The notes below the pieces were generated by a model. That model was not told the DNA's origin. It searched no databases and saw only the letters and a list, made by a program, of their open reading frames with translations. From positions 1 to 64,000 of the forward strand of contig JASBRP010000001.1 in the NCBI GenBank assembly GCA_030149365.1: 64,000 nucleotides of DNA. The letters are read 5' to 3'. Origin of the DNA: Solimonas sp. Its GTDB lineage: Bacteria; Pseudomonadota; Gammaproteobacteria; Nevskiales; Nevskiaceae. The first letter of the stretch is position 1. Each line of letters starts with the position of its first letter. Of this stretch, positions 25,688-36,025 are shown in pieces. The position numbers were made by a program, and so were the translations under genes.

Positions 25688-26901
25688 GCCAGCGTCCAGT
25701 TCTTGGGCTCGCGCGGCATGCCGAGCATGCGCTCGGCGATGATGTTGCGCTGGATCTCGTCGCTGCCGCCGGCAATCGACCAGTTGTAGGAATTCATGAA
25801 ATCGAAGGGCCAGTTGCCCGTCTCCATGCCGCCACCGCGGATGAACGGCTCCTGGTACTGCCCCTGCAGGCCGGCGATGCGCTGGCCCAGCAACGTGAAC
25901 TCGCGTAGCGTGCGCGCATAGTTGAGCTTGACGATCGAGGCGTCGCCCGCCACCTCGGTGCCTTCGATGCGCTTGAGCAGGTAGCGGTCGGCCAGCGCGC
26001 AGGCCGCATGGACCTTCGGGATCAGCCGCCCGAGATCGCGGCGCAAGGCCGGGTCGTCCACCACGCCACGCTCGCGCATGATGCCGGCGATGCGCGCCAG
26101 GCTGTAGCGCATGCGCTGCGTCAGCTCCACCAGCGTCAGGCCGCGCTCGGAGGCCAGCGTGGACTGCGCCACCGCCCAGCCCTGCCCTTCCTCGCCGACA
26201 CGGTCGCTCACCGGCACCTCGACATCGTCGAAGAATATCTCGGCGAACTCGTCGTCGCCGGTGATCTGCTCGATCGGCCGCACCGATACCCCCTTGCTGC
26301 GCATGTCCAGCAACAGGTAGGTCAGCCCCGCCTGCGGCGCGCCGGAACTGTCGGTGCGCACCAGCAGCAGGCAGCGGTCGGCGAACTGCGCCAGCGTGGA
26401 CCAGGTCTTCTGGCCGTTGATCACGTAGCGGTCGCCGCGGCGTTCGGCGCGCGTGCGCACGGCGGCAAGGTCGGAGCCGGCATTGGGTTCGGAGAAACCC
26501 TGGCACCAGACACGTCCTTCCAGGATGCCGGGCAGGTGCTGGCGCTTCTGTTCCTCCGAGCCCCATTCCATCACCGTGCAGGCGGCGTGGTAGAGCGCGA
26601 CGAAGAACAGGATCAGGCGCGGCGCGGCGGCCCGCGCCACGTACTCGAAGATCACCTTCTGCTCGGCCAGCGAGCGGCCGCCGCCGGGCCATTCCTGGCT
26701 CCAGTGCGGCGTGGCATAGCCGGCCTTCACCAGGCGCTGGAACCAGTCGCGCTGGGCATCCACGAAGGCGTCCTGGCCGGTGCCGGTCAGCGCGGCGCGC
26801 CAACCCTGCGGAACGTTCTGCTGCAGCCAGGCGCGGACTTCCGCGCGCAGGGCTTCGGGATTGCCGCCTGTGGTCATCGTCGGGATCGGGATCTGGTCCA
26901 C
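25684..26901 (-). CDS. Acyl-CoA dehydrogenase (large subunit)
   Basis: A 405-residue ACAD with the full FAD loop QGFSEPNAGSDLA, the QKTWSTLAQFAD segment, and the C-terminal AGGSDEIQRNIIAERMLGMPRE loop. It pairs with the coupled small subunit at 24638. The open frame begins with a GTG at 26901; an ATG at 26877 (starting MTTGG) is an equally possible start. Neither has a good ribosome-binding site. Divergent from the ACAD at 27118. In actinobacterial and proteobacterial steroid degraders such coupled pairs work on steroid-CoA; that is an analogy. Confidence 0.87.
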   Translation of the reverse strand: MDQIPIPTMTTGGNPEALRAEVRAWLQQNVPQGWRAALTGTGQDAFVDAQRDWFQRLVKAGYATPHWSQEWPGGGRSLAEQKVIFEYVARAAAPRLILFFVALYHAACTVMEWGSEEQKRQHLPGILEGRVWCQGFSEPNAGSDLAAVRTRAERRGDRYVINGQKTWSTLAQFADRCLLLVRTDSSGAPQAGLTYLLLDMRSKGVSVRPIEQITGDDEFAEIFFDDVEVPVSDRVGEEGQGWAVAQSTLASERGLTLVELTQRMRYSLARIAGIMRERGVVDDPALRRDLGRLIPKVHAACALADRYLLKRIEGTEVAGDASIVKLNYARTLREFTLLGQRIAGLQGQYQEPFIRGGGMETGNWPFDFMNSYNWSIAGGSDEIQRNIIAERMLGMPREPKNWTLA

Positions 26902-27117
26902 GGCGGCCAGATGCCGCCCGTTTTCAAGCCATTATGGCGCCCGCCCCGCAGGCCCGGATGACCTCGTGCGCAGGCTGTTTTGCCTGTCGCCGCCAGCACG
27001 ATCCGGGGTGGGGTGCGGCCTCGCTAAACTGGGGAAAATCCGCCGCGGTTCCAATCCCTTTGCCCCCACCGGCGGTCACCGCCACGGGCCGGTCCGGCCC
27101 GAATCCACGGTATTCCC

Positions 27118-28245
27118 ATGTTGCTCAATTCCACCCAGCAAGCCATCGCCGACACCGTCCGCGAGTTCGCGCAGGAGCGCATCCGCCCCCGCGCCACGGA
27201 GTTCGAGGCCGCCCGCGCCTATCCCCCGGAGCTGTTCCAGGAACTCGCCACCCTGGGCCTGATGGGCATGACCGCGCCCGAGGAACACGGCGGCGCCGGT
27301 GCCGACTACGTGTCCTACGCGCTGTCGCTGATGGAAATCGCCGCCGCCGACGGCGCGCTGTCGACCATCCTGTCGATCCAGAACAGCCTGATCGTGTCGG
27401 CCCTGCTGAAAGACGGCAGCGCCGCGCAGCAACGGCGCTTCCTGCCGGAACTGACCTCCGGTCGCATGATCGGCGCCTTTGCGCTGACCGAGGCCGACGC
27501 CGGCTCCGACGCCTCGGCGATCCGCACGCGCGCCACGCGGGTCGAGGGCGGTTACGAGCTCAACGGCAGCAAGCAGTTCATCAGCTCGGGCCGCATCGCC
27601 GGCCTGGCCATCGTCTTCGCGGTGACCGACCCAGCCGCCGGCCGCAAGGGCATCTCGGCCTTCCTGGTGCCGACCGACGCGCCCGGCTATGCCGTCGACA
27701 AGGTCGAGCACAAGCTCGGCCAGCTCGCCTCCGACACCTGCAGCCTGCGCTTCGACGGCCTGAGGATCGACGAGGGCCTGCGCCTGGGCGCCGAGGGACA
27801 GGGTTACCGCATCGCCCTGGCCAACCTCGAGGCCGGCCGCATCGGCATCGCCGCGCAGTCCATCGGCATGGCGCGCGCCGCGCTGGACGTGGCGGTGAGC
27901 TACGCCCGCGAGCGCCGCTCGATGGGCAAGCTCATCATCGAGCACCAGGCCGTGGGTTTCCGGCTCGCCGATCTCGCCGCCCGCCTGGAGGCGGCGCGCC
28001 AGCTGGTGCTGCATGCCGCCGCGGTGAAGGACAGCGGCGCGCCCTGCCTCACCGAGGCCTCCATGGCCAAGCTGGTGGCCTCCGAGACCGCCGAGGCGGT
28101 CTGCTCCGGCGCCATCCAGACCCTGGGCGGCTACGGCTACCTCGAGGATTTCGCGCTGGCCAAGATCTACCGCGACGTACGCGTCTGCCAGATCTACGAG
28201 GGTACCTCCGACATCCAGCGCATGGTCATCGCCCGCGCCCTTTGA
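27118..28245 (+). CDS. Acyl-CoA dehydrogenase, short/branched-chain type
   Basis: A 375-residue homotetrameric-type ACAD. It has MTAPEEHGGAG, the FAD loop LTEADAGSDASA, SSGRIA, and near the C-terminus IYEGTSDIQRMVIARAL, where the Glu of YEGTS is the catalytic base in short-chain enzymes. Unlike the other ACADs here it needs no partner chain. It begins a rightward operon with an HSD10-like SDR 42 nt downstream and the NMO-like gene. Such a set suits oxidation of a short or branched acyl-CoA such as 2-methylacyl-CoA. The 216-nt gap to the divergent ACAD gene has no clear promoter to my eye. Confidence 0.9.
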   Translation: MLLNSTQQAIADTVREFAQERIRPRATEFEAARAYPPELFQELATLGLMGMTAPEEHGGAGADYVSYALSLMEIAAADGALSTILSIQNSLIVSALLKDGSAAQQRRFLPELTSGRMIGAFALTEADAGSDASAIRTRATRVEGGYELNGSKQFISSGRIAGLAIVFAVTDPAAGRKGISAFLVPTDAPGYAVDKVEHKLGQLASDTCSLRFDGLRIDEGLRLGAEGQGYRIALANLEAGRIGIAAQSIGMARAALDVAVSYARERRSMGKLIIEHQAVGFRLADLAARLEAARQLVLHAAAVKDSGAPCLTEASMAKLVASETAEAVCSGAIQTLGGYGYLEDFALAKIYRDVRVCQIYEGTSDIQRMVIARAL

Positions 28246-28287
28246 GCGCGGGTTTCCCTTAATCATCAGAACCAAGAGAGCATCGAC

Positions 28288-30023
<1,736 letters not shown>

Positions 30024-30045
30024 GCCAAGGCACGATGCAGAGTGG

Positions 30046-30138
30046 CCGCTCGCCCTGAGCCTGTCGAAGGGCGGGCGGCCACCCGTTGACCCAGGTTGGC
30101 AGAGGCCGCCCGTGCTTCGACAGGCTCAGCACGAACGG
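30046..30138 (-). repeat. 93-bp repeat element, copy 1
   Basis: Read on the minus strand it begins CCGTTCGTGCTGAGCCTGTC and ends in the CCTTCGACAGGCTCAGGGCG region, with the middle containing GTCAACGGGT. A second 93-bp copy lies at 62094-62186 on the plus strand, and a partial one at 58053. The outer parts are imperfect inverted repeats, so the element can fold on itself. Non-coding, between convergent genes. Confidence 0.75.
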
Positions 30139-30152
30139 TCCAGGTATCGCGA

Positions 30153-30965
30153 TTAGTCCCGCCCAAACACCGGCTTGCGCTTCTCCACCAGCGCCTGGAT
30201 GCCCTCGCGGTGATCCGGCGAGCGCTGCGCCACCGCCTCGTAGGCGATGCCGGCATCCATCACCGCCGTCGCCACGCGCTTGAGCTCCAGGTTCAGCAGG
30301 ACCTTGGTCCAGCGGATGGCGTTGCGCGAGCCGTTCAGCAACTTGTCGCAGAAGGCGTCCACGGCGGCATCGAGCTCGGCTGCCGGCAGGCAATGATTCA
30401 GCAGGCCGATCTCCTCGGCCTTCTTCGCCGTCAGCAGCTCACCGGTCAGCAGGTATTCCTTGGCGCGGCACAGGCCCACGCGCGCCGGCCAGACTACCGC
30501 TCCGCCATCGCCGGCCACCAGGCCGATGGCCACGTGCGGATCGCCGATCTTGGCCGTGTCCGCCGCAAAGATTACATCGCACAGCAGGGCCAGCGAGGCG
30601 CCCAGGCCCACGGCGTGGCCGTTCAGGCGGCAGACCAGCGGCTTGTCCAGGTCCAGCATGGCGAAGACGATGCGCTTGGCCAGGCGCACCTCATTGTCGA
30701 ACAGATGCGGGTTGGCGGCATTGTGGGCAACGTGGTCCAGGTCGCCGCCGGCGGAGAAGGCGCGGCCGGCACCGGTCAGCACCACCACGTCCGAATGCTC
30801 GTCCTGCGCGGCGTAGTGGAACACCTCCGCAAGCTCCTCGTGCATGCGCAGGTTGACGCCGTTCAGTGCCTCCGGCCGGTTCAGGGTGATGGTCAGCAGG
30901 CGCCCCTTGCGGGACAGGGCCAGGGTGTCGAAGCTGCGCAGCGGCGCGCCGGAAGAAGGGTTCAT
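30153..30965 (-). CDS. Crotonase-family protein lacking hydratase glutamates
   Basis: A 270-residue crotonase fold with an intact oxyanion-hole loop (FSAGGDLD) and the nucleotide-binding A-GLGAS loop. At the two positions where enoyl-CoA hydratases have catalytic Glu it reads AVGLGASLAL and IGDPHVAIGLVAGDGG, so both glutamates are absent. It is therefore unlikely to be a standard hydratase; isomerase, hydrolase or ring-opening chemistry is possible. It is convergent with the NMO-like gene and followed by an AraC regulator on the same strand. The GDPHV...GDGG subfamily is common in degraders but its reaction is not known to me. Confidence 0.85.
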   Translation of the reverse strand: MNPSSGAPLRSFDTLALSRKGRLLTITLNRPEALNGVNLRMHEELAEVFHYAAQDEHSDVVVLTGAGRAFSAGGDLDHVAHNAANPHLFDNEVRLAKRIVFAMLDLDKPLVCRLNGHAVGLGASLALLCDVIFAADTAKIGDPHVAIGLVAGDGGAVVWPARVGLCRAKEYLLTGELLTAKKAEEIGLLNHCLPAAELDAAVDAFCDKLLNGSRNAIRWTKVLLNLELKRVATAVMDAGIAYEAVAQRSPDHREGIQALVEKRKPVFGRD

Positions 30966-31046
30966 GTTCGGGTGTTCGCCGTCAAAGCCGAAGCGCCGGC
31001 ATCCACGGGGAATGCCGGCGCGATGAAGGGGAGCCGGTAGCGCTCG

Positions 31047-32057
31047 TCAGTGCCGCGAATCGCCGCCGTCGACCACCATGGACTGGGGCTCGTGCCCCGC
31101 CCCCACGGCAGCGCGGTACTGCCTCGGCGTCAGCTTGAACTCGCGCTTGAACATGCGGCTGAAATGCGCCGGACTCTTGAAGCCCACGCGGTAGGCGATC
31201 TCGCTGATCGAGGCCTCGCCGGTCTTGGAGGCCGACAGCCACTGGCCAGCGGTCTGCAGCCGCTTCTCCCAGATCAGCGTCGAGAACGGCGTGCCGTGCA
31301 GCTTCAGCAGCAGCGACAGGTAGCGCGGCGAGATGCCGCAGCCGCGGGCGACGCTGGCCACGCTGAGCTTGGCGTCGGACAGGTGGGTCTCGATGTAGCG
31401 CAGCACGTCCTGCACGCGCTTGTCCGCCAGCTTCTGGCGCTGCGGCACGCAAGACTCGTGTTCGCGGATGGCTTCGCCGAGCACCGACAGCACCGCCTCG
31501 ACCAGCATCTGGGCCACATGCTCGCGCAGCTCGCCGCCATCCTCGAACAGGTCATTGAGGATGCTCTCGGCCATGCCGAACTTGCGGCCGCTGGCGGGCA
31601 CGCTGAAGCCGCTCTTGAAGTCATGGCAGCCGGCGCGACGCAGCAGGTGCATCGGCACCGTCAGGTGCATGACCTCGTGCACCCCGCCCTCGTCGGGCAG
31701 GCATTCCACGGAAAACGGCGTCATCGAGCGGGTGAAGACGAAGTCCCCCGCCCCGGCCACGCTCTCGCCGCCCGGATGCGAGAAGCAGGTGCGCCCGCGC
31801 TTGATGAAGGCAAAAGTGGCGACATCCGTGGCGTCCTCGCGGATGTGGTTCCAGGTGCGGCGGAAGAACTGCCGGGTGCGGGAACGCAGGCGGATGATGG
31901 AGGAAGACCCGATGGCCTTGCGCTCGGCCCTCACGTCGATCACCGAACCGGGTTCGATCATGTAGTCGCCGGTGTAGTACTCGCGGTTGCGAGGCCCGCG
32001 GAATGCGCTCTGGCAATCCTGGTAGTTGCGCTTGTCGATCACGAACAGCGTTTCCAT
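31047..32057 (-). CDS. AraC-family regulator (AraC_binding_2 type)
   Basis: A 336-residue regulator unlike the two AraC paralogues in this window. The N-terminal 200 residues form a cupin-like ligand domain (AraC_binding_2, the FeaR/XylS-like type). The C-terminus has tandem helix-turn-helix motifs, RGCGISPRYLSLLLK and YRVGFKSPAHFSRMFKREF. A strong AGGAGGTGG lies 6 nt before the ATG. It may control the crotonase gene downstream or the catabolic units around it. No operator for it was identified. Confidence 0.88.
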   Translation of the reverse strand: METLFVIDKRNYQDCQSAFRGPRNREYYTGDYMIEPGSVIDVRAERKAIGSSSIIRLRSRTRQFFRRTWNHIREDATDVATFAFIKRGRTCFSHPGGESVAGAGDFVFTRSMTPFSVECLPDEGGVHEVMHLTVPMHLLRRAGCHDFKSGFSVPASGRKFGMAESILNDLFEDGGELREHVAQMLVEAVLSVLGEAIREHESCVPQRQKLADKRVQDVLRYIETHLSDAKLSVASVARGCGISPRYLSLLLKLHGTPFSTLIWEKRLQTAGQWLSASKTGEASISEIAYRVGFKSPAHFSRMFKREFKLTPRQYRAAVGAGHEPQSMVVDGGDSRH

Positions 32058-32253
32058 CCCCCACCTCCTGCTTGGTGTCTACACAGGCCTCCAGCGCGGC
32101 AGCGCCGGGGACTCCTCTCGATGGAAACGATCCTATCGGGGGGTCAACCGGGCGATCCCGCCCGTACATGCAGGGGCATGGACATTTCGCGCAGGGACAA
32201 GCGCCTGTGCCCTGGCAGAACAGCCAGGGCCGGGGCCGGCGCGGGCGGGGCTC

Positions 32254-32991
32254 CTACTTCTGCAGCTTCCAGTTGAAGCGCACCTGGGCCGTGGCCGCCT
32301 TGGCCACGCCGTCTTCCCGGGCGGGGGTGAAGCGGCATTTGCCCACCGCCTCCAGGGTCACCCGGTCCAGGGCTTCATGCCCGCTGGACTGGGTGATGCG
32401 GGTCTGCCGGATGTTGGCGGCGGCGTCGAGGTCCGCCGCGATCACCACCACGCCCTCCTCGCTGCGGCGTACCGATCCGGATGGATACTGCGGCCGGCGG
32501 CAGGACGACCAGTCGATGGCTGCGTCCACGATCTCCACCGGGCGCTTGACGACCGGCGCGGGTGCCGGCGGTGCCGCGGCGCGCGGGGCCGCCTCCGGCG
32601 CGCGGGGCTCGGCCTGCTGGCGCGCCTGGGCTGCCAGCTCCGCCTCGCGGCGGGCTTCGGCGGCGGCCGAGGCAGCCTCGGCCTTCTGCCGCTCGCGCCG
32701 CGACTCGTCCTCGGCCGTGCGCCGGCGCTGCTGCTCGTCGATGGCGCTGAAGCGCTCGCCCAGCCGCCGCTTGGCCTCGTCCAGGGCCTCGCGCTCGTCC
32801 GCCGCGGGACCGGCGGCGGCACTGTCCGTGGCCTCGATCACGTCCGTCTCGTCCGTTTTCGCCGGGCTCAGCCACCACAGCGAGGCCCCCACCACCGCGC
32901 AGACCAGCAGCAGCGCGGCGGCGATGGAGTACTCGGCGGACTGGGCGATGCGGGCCAGCAGGCCGCGGGACGAAGACGGAGACTCGGTCAT
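32254..32991 (-). CDS. TonB-like energy transducer
   Basis: A 245-residue protein with one membrane segment (residues 15-39, AAALLLVCAVVGASLWWL), a long charged Glu/Arg/Ala coiled-coil stretch (70-130), a Pro/Ala linker and a C-terminal TonB-like domain (YPSGSVRRSEEGVVVIAADL, then VTLEAVGKCRFTPA). Two Cys, in SSCRRPQ and GKCRF, could form a disulfide in the periplasm. The gene follows a response regulator with 3 nt between, so a histidine kinase, regulator and TonB-like gene form one unit. It is separate from the ExbB/D-TonB operon. Partners unknown. Confidence 0.75.
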   Translation of the reverse strand: MTESPSSSRGLLARIAQSAEYSIAAALLLVCAVVGASLWWLSPAKTDETDVIEATDSAAAGPAADEREALDEAKRRLGERFSAIDEQQRRRTAEDESRRERQKAEAASAAAEARREAELAAQARQQAEPRAPEAAPRAAAPPAPAPVVKRPVEIVDAAIDWSSCRRPQYPSGSVRRSEEGVVVIAADLDAAANIRQTRITQSSGHEALDRVTLEAVGKCRFTPAREDGVAKAATAQVRFNWKLQK

Positions 32992-32994
32992 GGA

Positions 32995-33927
32995 TCAGGT
33001 CCGACGCAGGAATTTGGAGAGACGGGCCAGCAGGCCGGTGCGCTCGGCGGCCTGCAGCATCGGCGCCGTGTCCGCGGCGACGCGCTGGGCCTGGTCCGGG
33101 TGCTGCCGCAGCATCTCGTGCCGCCGGCTGGCGATGTTGGCGGTGCCGCGCAGCACGCTGGCCACCACCGGCTTCTGCAGCAGGCGGAACACCTGGCCGT
33201 GATTGATCAGCGAGATGCTGTGGCTGGCATCGGCCTTGCCGGTGAAGGCGATCACCACCAGCGCCGGATGGTGCTGGCGCAGCACGCCCAGCAGCGGCCC
33301 CACGCTGTGGCCGCCGATGGCCAGCTCGGTGAAGATCACGCCGATGCGGTGCTGCCCCAGCAGTTCCAGCGCGGCATCGATGCTGGCCGCGTCATGGACC
33401 TCGCGCTCGCCGCCCAGCGCGGCGCGCAGGGCCACCCCGGTCTGCGGATCGTCGTCCAGCACCAGCACGCCCACCTCGCGGTAGACCGCGTTCTGGGTTG
33501 GGCCGGGCGGCGGCTCCGGCGGCAGCTGGATATGCTCCACCGAAGCCGCGCGCACCGCCGCCGCGACCGTCTCGCGCAGCTCGCCGTTGACCCAGGGCTT
33601 GGGAATGAAGCGGAAGATCTCGCCCTCGTTGATCGAGGCGATGATGGCATTGAGGTCGGAATAGCCGGTCAGCAGCATGCGGACCGCCTGCGGCTGTAGC
33701 TCGCGGGCGCTGCGCAGCACTTCCACGCCGGTGATGCCGGGCATGCGCTGGTCGCTGACGATGACCTCGAAGCGCTCGGTCTTGAGGATCTCCAGCGCCG
33801 CGGCACCGCCCTCGGCCGTGGTGACGTCGTAGTCGGCGCGGAAGATCGCCTTCAGCGACATCAGGATGCGGCTCTCGTCGTCGACGAACAGCAGGCGCGG
33901 ACGGGTGGGTGTGGTCGCGACGGTCAA
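32995..33927 (-). CDS. Response regulator with two receiver domains
   Basis: A 310-residue protein with two CheY-like domains and no DNA-binding output. Receiver 1 (about 9-125) has the acidic pair DD at 16-17, the phospho-acceptor D59 in VSDQRMPG, and Lys at 110 in IPKPW. Receiver 2 (about 152-270) has DDD at 158-160 but Glu (E201) where the acceptor Asp should be, with a Lys in LQKPV. The second domain is thus probably not phosphorylated, or is fixed in an active-like state. It overlaps the histidine kinase by 4 nt and precedes a TonB-like gene. May act by protein-protein contact. Confidence 0.87.
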   Translation of the reverse strand: MTVATTPTRPRLLFVDDESRILMSLKAIFRADYDVTTAEGGAAALEILKTERFEVIVSDQRMPGITGVEVLRSARELQPQAVRMLLTGYSDLNAIIASINEGEIFRFIPKPWVNGELRETVAAAVRAASVEHIQLPPEPPPGPTQNAVYREVGVLVLDDDPQTGVALRAALGGEREVHDAASIDAALELLGQHRIGVIFTELAIGGHSVGPLLGVLRQHHPALVVIAFTGKADASHSISLINHGQVFRLLQKPVVASVLRGTANIASRRHEMLRQHPDQAQRVAADTAPMLQAAERTGLLARLSKFLRRT

Positions 33928-35708
33928 GCGAAAGCCTCCTGCAACACGATGTCGCCCGCCGCGGCGGACGTTGCAACGGCGGGCGCGGCAGACTGGGCCT
34001 TCAGCGGCAGCCGCAGGCGGAAGGTGGTGCCCTTGCCGGGCTCGGAATCCACCTCGATGCGGCCGCGGTGGTCCTCCACGATGCGGAACACGATGGACAG
34101 GCCCAGGCCGGTGCCCTTGCCCACCGGCTTGGTGGTGAAGAAGGGCTCGAAGATATGGGCCAGCGTGTCGCGGTCCATGCCGCAGCCGCTGTCCTGCACC
34201 TCCACCACCGCCTCGTCATCCTCGGCGTAGGTCCGCAGGGTGATGGTGCCCTCGCCCTCGATGGCCTGGCCGGCATTGCCGATCAGGTTCAGGAACACCT
34301 GGTTGATCTGCGAGGGAGCGCAGGGCACCAGCGGCAGCTCGCCGTATTCGCGCTGCACCTCCACGCGGCCCTTGAGCTGGGTCTGGCAGATCTTCAGCGC
34401 CGTATCGAGGCCGTCGTTGAGGCTGAAGGACTCGGTCAGCGAGCGGTCCACCCGCGAGAAGTCCTTCAGGCCCAGCACCAGTTCGGCGATCTGCCCCAGC
34501 CCGTATTCCGCGTCCTTGAGCAGCATCTCGAACTCGGCCAGCCCCTCATCGGCCGGCCAGCGCCGCTGTGCCTCCTGGCGCCGCTGCGCGTCACCGGACT
34601 GCTCGGCCTCGATCAGTTCACGCACGAACGGCAGCGACTCCCGCACCGTCTCGACGTTGCCGCGCGCATAGCCCAGCGGCGTGTTGATCTCGTGCGCCAC
34701 GCCGGCCACCATCTGGCCCAGCGCCGCCATCTTCTCCGACTGCACCAGCTGCGCCTGCTGGAAGCGCAGATCGTCCAGGGCCTTGCGCAGTTCCCCGGTA
34801 CGCGCCTGGACGGTTTCCTCCAGGCTGGCATTGAGGTTCTGCAGGTCCTCATGGCTGCGGTCGAGCTCGCCGTAGCTGCGGCGCAGGCGCCAGCCGACCA
34901 GGCCGAACACCACCAGCAGCGCGCAGGCATAGATCGCCAGCAGCAGGCGGTAGCGGGCCAGGTTGGCCTCGGCCTGCGTGTAGTGCGCGGTGTAGTTCTT
35001 CTGCAGCTTGTCCAGCGTCGCCGCCACCGGCACCTCGCCCAGCTTGCCGGCCACGGCCGTGAGCTGGTCCTTGTCGCCCACCACGCGGGCGGCGGCATTG
35101 CTCAGGGACATCAGGCGGCTACGCAGCGGCGATGCGGAGCCCGCCGCCACCGTCACCTGCGTCATCAGGCTGTCGAGGCTGTCCTGGTTGGTGGGCACGG
35201 ACTGCAGGCTGTAGGTGGTGACCTCTTCCAGCAGGCGGCGCACGACGCCGCGCAGCGCGCCGTCCCCCACCAGCGCCGGATCGGCCAGCAGGAGGTCTCC
35301 CTGCTCGCCGAACTGCCGGTAGGACACGGCGAAGTCACCCACCTGGCTGCGATACGAGCCCAGCAGCGCCTGCTTGTCGTCGAGCTGCTGCAGCAGTCCG
35401 GACACGGCATTGCCGACGTCACGCGAAACCGAGCGCAGGCCGTCACGGTGCAGCGCCAGGGCCGTGCGCGCCGATTCCAGGCGGCGCATGGCATCCGTCA
35501 GGCCCTCGGCGTCGGAATCCAGGCTCAGGCGCGCCCGCATGACCTGGGTATCGGCCTCCGCATTGGCCGCGCCCAGCTGGGCCAGGGCCGTCATGCGGCC
35601 GAGATGCCCCTCGATGGTCTGCGGCTCCCCCTGGGTGCGAACCACCAGCACCGCCAGCATGCCCAGCGCTGCGCCGATGGATAGCACCATCAACAGTCTT
35701 TGCAGCAT
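33924..35708 (-). CDS. Membrane sensor histidine kinase
   Basis: A 594-residue kinase. Membrane segments lie near 4-24 and 252-274, so about 225 residues form a mostly helical periplasmic sensor domain. A coiled coil (280-330) leads to the H-box GVAHEINTPLG with H339, followed by the ATP domain: N-box NLIGNAGQAIEGEG, DSGCGMD and TKPVGKGTGLGLSI. The H-box and coiled coil resemble the two-receiver phosphorelay kinases in bacterial signalling clusters. It is the first gene of the kinase-regulator-TonB unit. Stimulus unknown; one guess is envelope state or uptake. Confidence 0.88.
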   Translation of the reverse strand: MLQRLLMVLSIGAALGMLAVLVVRTQGEPQTIEGHLGRMTALAQLGAANAEADTQVMRARLSLDSDAEGLTDAMRRLESARTALALHRDGLRSVSRDVGNAVSGLLQQLDDKQALLGSYRSQVGDFAVSYRQFGEQGDLLLADPALVGDGALRGVVRRLLEEVTTYSLQSVPTNQDSLDSLMTQVTVAAGSASPLRSRLMSLSNAAARVVGDKDQLTAVAGKLGEVPVAATLDKLQKNYTAHYTQAEANLARYRLLLAIYACALLVVFGLVGWRLRRSYGELDRSHEDLQNLNASLEETVQARTGELRKALDDLRFQQAQLVQSEKMAALGQMVAGVAHEINTPLGYARGNVETVRESLPFVRELIEAEQSGDAQRRQEAQRRWPADEGLAEFEMLLKDAEYGLGQIAELVLGLKDFSRVDRSLTESFSLNDGLDTALKICQTQLKGRVEVQREYGELPLVPCAPSQINQVFLNLIGNAGQAIEGEGTITLRTYAEDDEAVVEVQDSGCGMDRDTLAHIFEPFFTTKPVGKGTGLGLSIVFRIVEDHRGRIEVDSEPGKGTTFRLRLPLKAQSAAPAVATSAAAGDIVLQEAFA

Positions 35709-36025
35709 CGCCTTCTCCCCCCGTTGCCATACCTGCCAGGCTGACGCTGGCTGAAATCCTACTGAAACGAAGCGCCGCTCACCCCACCCCGCGAGGCACC
35801 AGGCCCCTGCGGAAAAAAGAAACGGCGCCAGCGATGTTTCGCGCTGGCACCGTGAAATCCTGACTTTCCGGGTCAGGGGAGGAGACTTTGGCGAGGGTCG
35901 CCACCCTGCTTGCCGTCCGTCCGGCAGCGCCCCGGAGCACCCGTCGGCGGCGATCGGGCCACCCGGACTCCCCTTCCTCTTCCCTGAGCACCGTCTTCAT
36001 GAGGCAAGCGTCCCGCCCCCGCGGG
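35709..36025. other. Intergenic region, 317 nt, with terminator
   Basis: This gap between the TPR gene (upstream in transcription) and the histidine kinase holds the terminator at 35812-35848 and a second small hairpin CCTGAC/GTCAGG (35859-35877). No convincing gene is present. A promoter for the kinase unit must lie between the terminator and 35708; I did not find a clear one. Confidence 0.5.
35812..35848 (-). terminator. Intrinsic terminator of the ExbB/D-TonB-TPR operon
   Basis: On the minus strand, GCCAGCG (35848-35842) and CGCTGGC (35833-35827) form a 7-bp stem with an 8-nt loop, followed by GCCGTTTCTTTTTT, a strong T-run. It lies about 180 nt downstream of the TPR-gene stop and separates the operon from the kinase unit. 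Confidence 0.75.

Noticed and set aside
30046..30138. CRISPR-like repeat
   Set aside because: Only single copies spaced by many kb, no regular spacers and no cas gene.
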